Part shown: one piece after another, positions 23,451 to 33,900 of the stretch
Numbering within the stretch: the stretch's first letter is position 1
How the letters are laid out: each line of letters starts with the position of its first letter
NCBI GenBank assembly: GCA_030549495.1
Contig: JAUIRK010000722.1
Span: 84,585 to 148,584 of the forward strand
Reading direction: 5' to 3'
Origin: Nectonema munidae
Lineage: Eukaryota > Nematomorpha > Nectonematoida > Nectonematidae
DNA length: 64,000 bases
Notes under the pieces: generated by a model
Database searches by the model: none
What the model was told of the DNA's origin: nothing
What the model saw: only the letters and a program-made list of their open reading frames with translations
Made by a program: the position numbers and the translations under genes

Positions 23451-23456
23451 AATAAA
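23451..23456 (+). promoter_or_regulatory. Probable SF3B2 polyadenylation signal (AATAAA)
   Basis: The first AATAAA after the stop codon lies 76 bases downstream, followed by a T-rich stretch. Confidence 0.55.
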
Positions 23457-24639
23457 TTGTCTTTTTTATCCCAATTTCCAGAGAGTTGAAGCAAAAGAGC
23501 GAAGAAAAGGAACTTGTACTGTTTTGTTTTAATTTTGGCGGAATCCTTAATACTCGTGGGAAGTATTAGTTGGTGTTTGTGTCATGAACTCGATGGGCGT
23601 GTGTGCATTAGGGATGGTGTTACCTTAAAAATTAATTGAGTTAATGTAAAAAATGTGTTCATCATTTAACATGCGTCGACATTGCAAATTACCTGTTATG
23701 GTGTATTGATAATAATAATAATAATAGGAATCGGTATAGCCAAAAAGTAATAAAATTTACCAAAATTGAAATGCATGAACTCATTTATAACATGAACAAA
23801 TATAAAAATTTTACCATCCAATTTATCGCGAAATTTATTTTCTTAAATAATAATATTTTTTCCTTTGAAGCTTGTATAAATAATGTATAAGCAACACTTT
23901 AATTCACCCAATGGATCCTGGTAAACATATACAAATAGTACTTAATACCCATTGAGACTCTCCGAATAAAAATCCTGACTACTTCACTGTATTGTATACA
24001 TCTTTGGCAGGCACATCTGGTCTCATTCTAGCTTTATGATATTTTTCAATAGAGTTGAAAAACTACAGCTCTATTCGAGTAGTACATAATTTTTTTAAGA
24101 GCTTAAGAATTTTAGAGTAATTTTGCTTTTAACTAATAACATAATTGTATTTAATATTGTACATAATTGTTGAAGGTAATGTATTCACTTCGCAAAGAAA
24201 CGGTCTTACTCCAGAAGTCGGAGAAAAACGAAGGTTTGTAAATTTCAACTTGAAAATTTTTAATTTGCTCGATATAGATTATATTCTAAGTACTGCGATT
24301 CTAGGTCTCCTTAAACATCATTGGTACCTTTAATCTATAGGAAAATAAAACTGAGATAACTCTATTTTTATGATATAAAAACTGCACAAAATGTAAGGGT
24401 TGGAGTAATCGTGAAGAAAGAAATTAAATTCTTACATAAAAAATGTCCTAGCGCCATATGGCCAAGGTGGGCGGGGATCCAAGCTTAAACAAAGAAGATC
24501 ACGCTACCTTTACAAGCAAGCTACAATGAGTGTGTGCAATCTCGCTCACACGATCCCTCGCTCTTTGGCGTAACATGGGAAAGTATGTTCGACATGTAAC
24601 TGAGCCAATTAAAATTTGAAAAAACAGCATAAAAACTAA
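23457..24639. other. Intergenic DNA downstream of SF3B2
   Basis: AT-rich. Holds a short (AAT)n microsatellite at 23709-23728 and a GC-richer patch at 24450-24600 of unknown origin. No gene seen. Confidence 0.45.
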
Positions 24640-24944
24640 ATTAAATTTTCATAAAAAATGAATATCACCACTGAATTCAGCATATTTGAAAATGGTATAT
24701 ATGTGTAAAAACTTTATATAATTGGTTAAATAAAAAGTTCTTTTTTGGGATGAGCTGTCAAATATAAATCAATCTTTTGACAGGTTTGATAAAAGTGGAG
24801 AGATCACCACTGAATTCAGCATAGTTGAAATCTATATGTAACATTAAAAATAGTTGTAAAAACTTATTAATATCTGAGAAAAATAGAGGGGCACTTTACG
24901 CCCCCAGCACTTGAGCGGACAAATATAGCCCAGCACTAATAGTG
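24640..24944 (+). mobile_element. TTAA-family element copy C (right-end fragment)
   Basis: Carries two right-type units (atcaccactgaattcagcat ... atgagctgtc) and the right terminal sequence cagcacttgagcgga ... gcccagcactaatag. It is followed by ttaa at 24945-24948. It matches the right end of the complete copy B at 48545-48845. The left end and core are absent. Confidence 0.85.
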
Positions 24945-25033
24945 TTAAGGTTTACAAATGGTGAGGAGACTTTCATATTACTTGATTAAAATTTTTATTG
25001 TTGGTTATTCTTTAAAATAAATGCCCTAAAAAG

Positions 25034-26299
25034 TAGTGATGGGACGATTAATCGGAAATTTTCTCTAGCATTGGAATCGGAGTGGAAATATTTCAACTCG
25101 CTCCGATACCAAAACGATTCCAAGTTAATACTTATTATATTGATTTTCTTACTTAGGATTTTATTGTATAAATGATTTTACTACTTAGTGTGTAGAATCA
25201 CTTGATTCGACAAAATTATTTAATTATAAAAAAATTTAACATTTTTTTGTGTCAATTGTGCATTATTATGTTTAAGCTACTTTTTTTGTAAATTTTGTGT
25301 TATAATTTTATATAAAAAATTTTCATGTACATTTTAAATGTTAAAACCGCATGTATCGAACTATGAGTAATTTGTCTAGTGCGGGACACAAGCCCAACGC
25401 ACAACCCACTCAACATTAGCTCAAATAAATTTTATTTAAATAATAAATTAAAACTAATTGTAAAATCTCATTGTGTAAGTCGGATGTGTCGATCATTCGC
25501 TTAAATCGAAGATGATACTGGTCCCCATCGCATTTAAGAACTAATAACATTGTAGAAACTTTTCTTAACTCGAAGTGATAATGAGCGAAGCGTTGAATTC
25601 AATTTCAGTTTTGAAAAATGTTTTACTGAGATTAAATAAAGAAAAATTCAAAATGAGAAAGAAAACAAGAAAAAGAAGTCATCAATTTTATATATAACAA
25701 CAACTCCAAAACTAGAGACTGAAATTACGAAATATTTAGAATATAAATTAATAGAAAAAAACTCAAGTCCGTTTGAATGGTGGAAAGCTAACAAAGAAGA
25801 CCTTCCAATATTGGCGTTTTTTTTCAAAAAAGTATTTATGTGCTCCGCCTTCTTTAGTTGAAAGTGAAAGAGTTTTTAGTATTGGAGGAAATATTTATTC
25901 TCCTAAAAGAAATCGCTTAGAAGCAAAAACAGGAGAAATGCTTATGTTTTTGCACTATAATTTACGAAAGCTCCAATTTAATTACGATTGATTCAAAAGA
26001 TCTCTATGTAATATTAATAAAATTTTATTCTATCATATAAGCTGAATATGCTTCTCACTGCTCAAAAGTATGACTATATCAAAATTTATACTCAAAATTT
26101 TCAAAAGTGGATTATTTATATAATTTTGCTTTCATATTGAGGATATTTATTCGCAAAAAGTGATAGAAATTAATTGAAGTTCAAAATAATATTAAAAAGT
26201 TATTTCAAGTTGTAATATTTTAGAATCGGAATTGTATCGGGAACAGGTATATTAAGTAGAATCGGAATCGTTATTAATTTTGGTATCGTCCCATCACTA
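25034..26299 (+). mobile_element. hAT transposon, deletion derivative, perfect 8-bp target duplication
   Basis: Terminal inverted repeats tagtgatgggacgat are flanked on both sides by the identical ctaaaaag (25026-25033, 26300-26307). Near-terminal repeats of (g)gaatcgga lie inside both ends. At 1,266 bp it holds only the 3' part of a transposase. It is intergenic between SF3B2 and TBP. Confidence 0.93.
25690..25991 (+). pseudogene. hAT transposase C-terminal (dimerisation) region
   Basis: Two frames share the family signature. The first reads KLIEKNSSPFEWWKANKEDL and PILAFFFKK. After a frame change in a T/A homopolymer near 25830, the second reads YLCAPPSLVESERVFSIGGN and IYSPKRNRLEAKTGEMLMFL. 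Both match the hAT dimerisation region of ZBED-like transposases. The zinc finger and the catalytic core are missing. Confidence 0.85.
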
Positions 26300-26307
26300 C
26301 TAAAAAG

Positions 26308-27617
26308 GCTTCATGCATGAAAAAAATCTACCCTTTGAATTTTTTGTAACATCTTTTAGATTGTAGGACCTTTATAAATTAAAAACTGGTTTTTAGAGAC
26401 CTCTGGATTAGAACTTTGAAGCGCAGAATTGAGTCATAAATGTCTGTTTCAATGCGGCCAAAAATGATAATTTAACCAAAATGGCAGCCAGATTTTAAAT
26501 GATATGCCATGTCCCTTCACTTTTTTGATACGGTCATGTCTGCAAACTGCGGTATTTAATTGTTTGACTGCAATTACGCATGCACTGAAAGAACTATGAG
26601 GACTTAGTGTATGCCTCTCATCATGTACAGGAATGTGAGATAAAGTTATATGCATAATAACACCGATAAGAATTTTTGAAAGAAATACACGGGTGCGAGA
26701 AGCTTCGTGTTGGTGCCTATATTAATCTGTTTAATTTATTTCAATACTTCAGTTTTTCGTGGTTGATTTTTATTCACTTTATACATCATAAAGAATTTCC
26801 ATCCAATGAATGGAGTCTTAGAGAGAATTCGCCGCAAATTTTTTTGCTCATCTCAGCGATTTCAAAAAATATCTCATTGTGACGGGTGCATCTCTTCCCT
26901 CACAGTATGTACTTTTCTTTTATTTCCGAAACACTCACTTTTTTGTCTTTCTTACGTGTAATCATTTCACGTAATTGCTAAAAAGACACTCTAGTTACTT
27001 CATGAAATCCCTAGGAATTACATGAAAGTCCTATGCGAGTAAAAAGCCATAACCCATGGTTAACTAATGTTTTGGCTATACTTTTAGCCAGGCCTGCCGA
27101 AAAGTCACCCTTTTAGTAAAAAATTAAAAGTATTTGGATGCTATTTAAAGTATCTGGGATATTTTAGAAACGTGCCAACAAGCAGGAAGAATCGAAAGAA
27201 TTATATTGAAGATTTCTTGAATAAATTCTAAGTATTCAAATAAACTGGCCAAAATCACAGATCTGATTGGCTGGAAAGATTAAAATATTAAATCATTTAT
27301 CCATAAAGAAAAGGGGCGTTTTAGTGCAAACTTTGAAATAGTGAATGGTCGTGTAGTATGATTATTATTGATCATTGTAAAGGATTACTTGGCCCTTGCT
27401 AACTAGTTGTGACGATCGCAATATGCATACACATAAGCATTCAAATCCCCTCATGTTGTTGACATCTGTCGTTCTATAGTCGATTTTGCATCAATGGGAG
27501 TAAGGGGAAGGCGAATAAACGTAAATGACTAAAGATGACACTTTTTAGCTTTGTCCACCTCTGTATCAGAAGTATGTTTGTATCTTTTGCAACGTCCTGC
27601 TCATTTTCTTCATGCAG
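26308..27617. other. Intergenic DNA between SF3B2 and TBP, nothing identified
   Basis: Open frames here are short and lack motifs. No repeat ends were recognised. Confidence 0.4.
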
Positions 27618-27689
27618 ATCGTAGAGAGCAGGAGTTGGGAGGTGAAGGCAGCGCAAAATGAAGACCCCAACCTCGCGCAAATCGAGAGA
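27618..27689 (+). CDS. Candidate exon 1 of an unidentified plus-strand gene
   Basis: A 24-codon stretch between acceptor ttcttcatgcag and a possible donor gttttat. It reads IVESRSWEVKAAQNEDPNLA then QIER. It is GC-richer than the flanks and joins in phase 0 to 27765. It is charged and looks coding, but no family was recognised. A remote resemblance to the N-terminus of RIB43A-like ciliary proteins is only a suggestion. Confidence 0.3.
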
Positions 27690-27698
27690 GTTTTATCT

Positions 27699-27704
27699 TT
27701 TTAT
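27699..27704 (-). promoter_or_regulatory. Possible TBP polyadenylation signal
   Basis: On the minus strand AATAAATAAA lies about 200 bases after the TBP stop. If used, the TBP 3' UTR would run antisense across the second candidate plus-strand exon. Confidence 0.4.
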
Positions 27705-27764
27705 TTATTTGAGGACCTAATAAACGCGCTAACTCTAACATTACGATAAAAATATTTTTTCCAG

Positions 27765-27845
27765 GAGCGCGGTTGCTTGAGAAGTAGACGGCTTCTATTC
27801 AACACCAAAATCCACTCCCGCGACTTGGAACAAAAGAGGGAGCTT
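27765..27845 (+). CDS. Candidate exon 2 of an unidentified plus-strand gene
   Basis: A 27-codon stretch between a strong acceptor (atattttttccag) and donor gtaggt. It reads ERGCLRSRRLLFNTKIHSRD then LEQKREL. It is phase-compatible with 27618-27689. The basic, helical character (RRLLFN, DLEQK) recalls RIB43A-like proteins weakly. It is antisense to the likely TBP 3' UTR. No following exon was found. Confidence 0.35.
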
Positions 27846-27903
27846 GTAGGTTTGCAAAAAAGTAGGTTTTATGAATTGTAGGAGAGGGTACACAGCCATT
27901 CCT

Positions 27904-27980
27904 TCAACTTTTTCGGAAGCCTTTCAATATGGGATAAATGTTTGTGAATGCTTGATAAATCTCTGTTCTGATTTTGGCAC
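27904..27980 (-). CDS. TBP: TBP last exon
   Basis: Encodes (G)[20 protein letters not shown] and FRKS followed by TGA, the end of the second core repeat. The usual form is [23 protein letters not shown]. Acceptor on the minus strand is aattaag. Confidence 0.96.
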
Positions 27981-30900
27981 CTTAATTTCAAACGAAATTC
28001 GTAAAAAGACGCGTTAAAGTAAAAGATGAATAAACGAGTCCATCCTGGGCCACGAAAAGTTTGAACCTCTACAAGTTGGTAAATGAGCCCCTTCCTTTTT
28101 ATGTAGTGAATCCTAGACATTTCCTAGTATTCTGCACTCATGTGAATTAAAGAAAAAGTTCTAGCTACGAGGAGAGGCGTTGAGGTTCGTTTCTTGCCTA
28201 GGTTTTAAGAAGCCACAGTCTTCCAAATCATTCCATCATCGCCGTAGGCTTTAACGAGAACAAACCCTTCCACCGCATTCGACACCCTTGACATCCAAAT
28301 CCTTCATGAAGCAAGCACATACCCCATTCCTAGTCAACTTTGTTTGCAGCAGTAGCAAATACACAACACACTTCATTCTCATGCTCATGCCGCACACGAA
28401 CGGGGCAACCGAAAGGAAATCCCTCTCACGAGTAAGCGCATCGAAACAGCCACTTCAAACGCACACCCATCAACCAAATTCACAAGTGGCCAGCAAGAAT
28501 AAATCAAAGCCACACTCTAAAACAACACAAACTCAACAAGACAAGACTCCAAACTCACATAACTCATCACCAGGGCAACAAAAGTCATTTTTAAAAGAAC
28601 CTTTAAAAGCAATTTTTAACTCACTTGAACTTTATTTTCAAATTTTTTAGGTGAATAAAGTTAAAAAAATATTTATTGGTCAATACAAAGGTGAACATTT
28701 ATTTGTGTAAAAAATTAAAACATTTTCAATGATGATTTCAGGTTTAATTACTAATTACTGGGAAACAAAATGAACATTTTTGGTCCTGCAGGAAATGTCT
28801 CACCTTTTTTATAGGTACTTTTTTAAGAATTTAAAAATACTTTTCATTTTTTGCTGCAAGCTATCGTTTTTTTTATTATCAATTCGTAATTAAACTCCCA
28901 TCAGGAACCTCTTAGAAAAAACACAAAGAATCCATAGCAAACACATTTAAAGATAGCATACGTCCAATCTTAGAGTACTATTCCACAGTATAGGGACACT
29001 ATCTCTCAAAAAAACCTTTACAAACTACTAACAACACAAAACACAGGTTAGATCTCAAGGGTTTGAGATCAAACTCTATAAAGCTTCAGGTTAGATGTCT
29101 GACAGGAACACACAACACTTGCACAGAGAAAAACTTTTCCTACCTCAATCTTCTCTCAACAGAGGAAGCAAAAAATTTATATAGGAAACTAAAAACGAAT
29201 GCAAGAAAGTAGTATCAAAAGAAAAACAAGAAAGAATTTTGCAATTAAAGTTTGATGCCTATAAAAGAAAAAACAACATTTTTTTAAATACTTAGAAAAA
29301 AGAGGGAAAATGAAGGTACGAAGATCCATAGCAAGAAGCACAGTTTGCATCGCGACACATAATACTCAGGTGTAATAAGACAAACTCTTTTCACTAGGTT
29401 CATTTATTCAGCATCGACAATTTATATGTATATTATTTTACGATCTGGACATTGTTTTATTTTTTTGTATGAATAAAATATTATTACTTTTAGAAAAACA
29501 AATATGGAGGAAATTCGGACAGAAAGCTAAAGAACATAATATTAAGAAAAAATGATTTCCTTTCTTTTTGTCACGCCCTATTTTATTTTTGACGCGATCC
29601 ATTGAAGGGTCAGGACCCGCAGTTTAAAAAATGCTGCTCTCTAATTTCGATGCGTATGCTGCTTTGTAAAAATAATTCGAGCGTATGGGTGAGTGCGAGT
29701 AAGACATTTATAACATAAAATTCTTAGGATTTCCTCAAACCCTAGCTTTATCTTTTGATACCAATTCAAAAAATGGCTACCCAGTAGGAAATGGAAATGA
29801 ACATTTTGATCGAGGATAGCCAAAAATATCATCTAAATAAAACATATTTTAATCGATCATGTCATTCTGGAATAAGTTATCGCACGCAGGGTTTAAAATA
29901 TCGAAAGAGCGATTAGTTTTTGTTGGAATAAAAAAAGTCATTACATCTTGAATCTGGAAATTTTGTAAGCAAGAAATTCGAAAGAAGCCTTGTTAAAAAG
30001 TATTTACGATACCTCAATTCTGCTGTCTAAGAACATTCAGCCGGTTGATTTTTTTACTTTAAAACTTTAGGATCGGTCTAGAAAACGTGAATTCTATTCT
30101 CGTGTAAATAATGAAATCTTGCTGGAAGTGAGGACTTAGAGGTCGACCTCCGAAGCAATCCTCGATATCAAATCTTGGAATCGAGATGGGGATTTCAGGG
30201 CCAGAATCGTGTCGCGTCCCATCTCTCACGGAAAAAGTGGGGGATGTATGAAGGCAGTGAGTTTACTGCAATATGATGGGGTTGGCTTGGCCAGCCGTGT
30301 TTCCAAACTTGACGAATTGTGCAAGCCACAAAAATGGAGAAAGAGTTGATGCGTGCTAAAGAAAATGAAGAAGACAAAGAAGCTGACCTGTTAGCACGAC
30401 TTTTCCTGACACGAAGATGAGAAGCACTATTCTAGGCTTGACCATTCGGTAAATGAGACCTGGAAACAGCTCTGGCTCGTAACTAAAAGAGAAGCATTGG
30501 AATTAATAAGACGGCACTCCTTCTTCTTGCGTGACAGATTACAAGATGTCATTAAAAGCGTAATCTGTCGGTAGGTGTAATTTCCACTTGAAGAATTAAA
30601 AAATACACAACCTTATTTTAAAACATCAAATCTTCTTTAGCGAAAACTTGTGCACTCAAATTTAAAAAAAATAAGAAAGTTGGGTTCATATTTAAAAAAG
30701 AAAAATTTTAAAATGATAATACAATTAAAAATTGAGCACAGAGAAAGGAGTACCTGGAAAATTGGCTGTGCGTGAGAACGAGGCCTTCAAGGCGAATTGG
30801 AAACTTGACATCACAACTTCCCACCATGTTCTGAATTTTGAATTCCATGAACTTCGCCTATTTATAAAAGATTCGTAGAAATGAACTATTTCCATTCGCG

Positions 30901-33900
30901 CAATGCATTCTAATGGGCCTTCGTTAAATGCGACATAAACGCACGAATACCTCGCAGATTAAGGCGCGTCCCAAAAGTCGACGCCTTTACGTGGCTCGAG
31001 AGGCATCCACACTCCAAAGATGCAAAGCTCGACAACATTACACTCACCGTCTCAGAACTTTTTTTTGGGAAAAACCCCAAACCCAAAAAAAAAAATTTCT
31101 CTTCTTTCTCCCCCCCAAAAAAAAAAAGAATTAAATTAAATTAAAAAAAAAAAAAATTAAATTTACAATCTCTTTACCAAAAAATTATTATCTTACCGCA
31201 GACGACAAACCCAAAATAATTTTTCCTTCTCCCCACAAAAAAAAAAGGGAATAAAAACGGGGGGGCCCCCCCCCCCAATGTGTTTTCAGGGGGGCGAAAA
31301 TGACCTTCGCCCCCCCCCCCAAATAATTTTCTATAAGTAAGAGTTGCTGCTTGTTTATAAAACATGTATGATGATCATGATATCTATGTATGAATCATGT
31401 GAGACTTTCGAATCGATCAAACATCACATGCCAAGCTGCTCTGAAATTCCTATCGAACATATTTTACAGACGATGGGTGAGATCTATATAATAATAATCC
31501 ATTGCTTCAATATGCACACAATAAGTCAGCAATGTTTATCACAGTGTCTCCTCTTTATAGTATTTTTGGGCAAACACATGTTGATGATCCACTAGATTTT
31601 CTCATCTTCTGTCACAGTGATTCTATTTCTCTTTCTGTCTCCTCTGTTTTTCTCTTCCGCTTTCTCTGCTAAAACTCAATCATTCACTTAAGCTCTCTTC
31701 TTTCATTCAAGCCCTCTTCTCTTGTTAAGCTTTCCTATCTCATTCAGTTCTCTTCTCTCCAGTGACGTGGCTAGGCTGGGCATGAGGGGCCGTGCCCACT
31801 CTCTTATGTACCGCATGGTGCCCCATGCAACTTATGCGATATCAGTTTTTGAAAATTTCTCCAATGAAAGGATCAAGAAAGTATACAAAATGTTTCTCAC
31901 GTTTTTTGTTTTTAAATTGTGCCCCCCCCCCCCCCCCCCCATTAACTTTTTTCTGGTTACACCACTGCTTCTATCTAATTTGCATTTAGAGTTAAATTAA
32001 AATAGTTTCCAATTGTTACAATTTTATATTAATGAATATTGTTAGACTCGCGCTAAGAATTTTTTTCAACAAAGGTCATTTAATCATTATCACTACGTTT
32101 GTTACATTTGAAAACTTTTATTTTTTCGAGTCAAGAAATTTTTTTAATAGCTATTTGGGAATGAATATTTTGACTAGATATTCGGGTTAAAAGCAAGAAT
32201 ATTCTATTTTCTTAATATTTGAGCAGAGATATCTTTTATAATGTTCGATTGTTAAATTTTATAAGTAACACTGTACATAATCAAATACCTTTTTTAAAGA
32301 AAATTTGTTGATTATTATAGTAAAAATATCGAAACAAAACGTTTCAGTTGTTAAAAATGTACTTGATCTATTATTTATGACAGCTGTCAGAATTTTATTT
32401 GTAGACAAATATTCAAAAAAACGTAATGGTTTTCTTTTCTCGTATACTTTGATTTATGGTAGTTTGGTCCTAGAACATTTCGCCCCATTATTTTCATAAG
32501 ACAGTTCGTACCATGGACAATTCGCTCCATTATTTTCATAAGACAGTTCGTCCCATGGACAATTCGCTCCATTATTTTCATAAGACATTTTGTTTCATGG
32601 ACAATTCGCCCCGTTATTTTCATAAGATATTTTGTCTCATGGACAATTCTAAAAAATTAAGAGATAAAATGAATAATTTGAAATAATTTAATAGAGATAA
32701 AATAAACAAGAATATAAAATTTTTTAATAATTTTACACATTTAATAAGCAAAGATGGATGAAACAAATAGCCTATGAGACAATTTGTCCAGGGGGCAAAT
32801 TGTTTTTGGGGCGAAATGTCTGTCGACCGTTATTTAAATAATTTTTTAATTATAAGGGCTAGCTACTTAAACGTTGGCTTTTGCTGTTTATAAAAATTTG
32901 AAAATATCAAATAAACTCTAAATCTTTATACCTCCTATTATTTTGAAATTATTCTGAGAACAGACGGTCCCATTTTAAAATTGTGAAAATTGCTTTATTA
33001 GTTTATTTTCTTTCCTTTCTCTCTTATGTTAATTATGTAGCAAATTTTTCAATTTTGAGTAAAAGGTAATGTGCAACGGGTGTATTTTCATTGACAAGGC
33101 ACTGATGTACCGCTTATGTCAAACTATGAACAAATTGGTATCGATGAGGAATCGAATCCAGAGACTTCCGTGCTAAGTCCATCATCACAACTAACCTGCC
33201 ATGCCACCCATAGAGTATGCTATATAGTGGATACGTCAAATTAGTTTTCAAAAAACTTAAGTTATGCTCTAAATTTTTTTAGTTTTTGTTGAAGCTCTAT
33301 AACTTTTTCTGATAGACTTTTTTCCTTAAAAGTTATTATAAAAGGCAAATCATTGCAAAATGTTAAAAGTTATTTTACTTTTTATAGCTTGTATCAATTT
33401 AGCTTTCAAACTATTTTTGAATGATGTTGAGTAAAATGAAATAATGCGATCTTAATTTTTTGTTTGCACAATTATCAATCACATTTTTTCATATAAACAT
33501 CACAGGGTGTCTAGTAGACTCTTTGCCTTTAGACTACATTCACTCATAAAACTATCTAACCTTCAGTTATTTGTTTTCTCTATGAATCAAATATCCTTCC
33601 ATCAATTCTTATGGAAGTATAGTATTTAAATTCACAAATTTTGTAAAAAAAAATATAAAGTAGTCTTATAAATTTAGGACTTCTTGTTTATTTTATCTCT
33701 ATTAAATTATTTCGAATTAATTATTTTATCTGTTAATTTTTTTTATCACTTTTAAATAATTTTAAATTATTGATGATGAAATTGAAGAAAAAGATAATTA
33801 CAATGATATTACAATTACAAGATATTAATTTTTATTTTGTTTAAAAATTTTAAATATTTGTTTCATTTATAAAATAACTGCCTTTCAAAAAACAATTCTT

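Noticed and set aside
30928-31046. GC-richer plus frame ([10 protein letters not shown]...) as a coding exon
   Set aside because: No family match, next to the homopolymer block, and no convincing splice sites.
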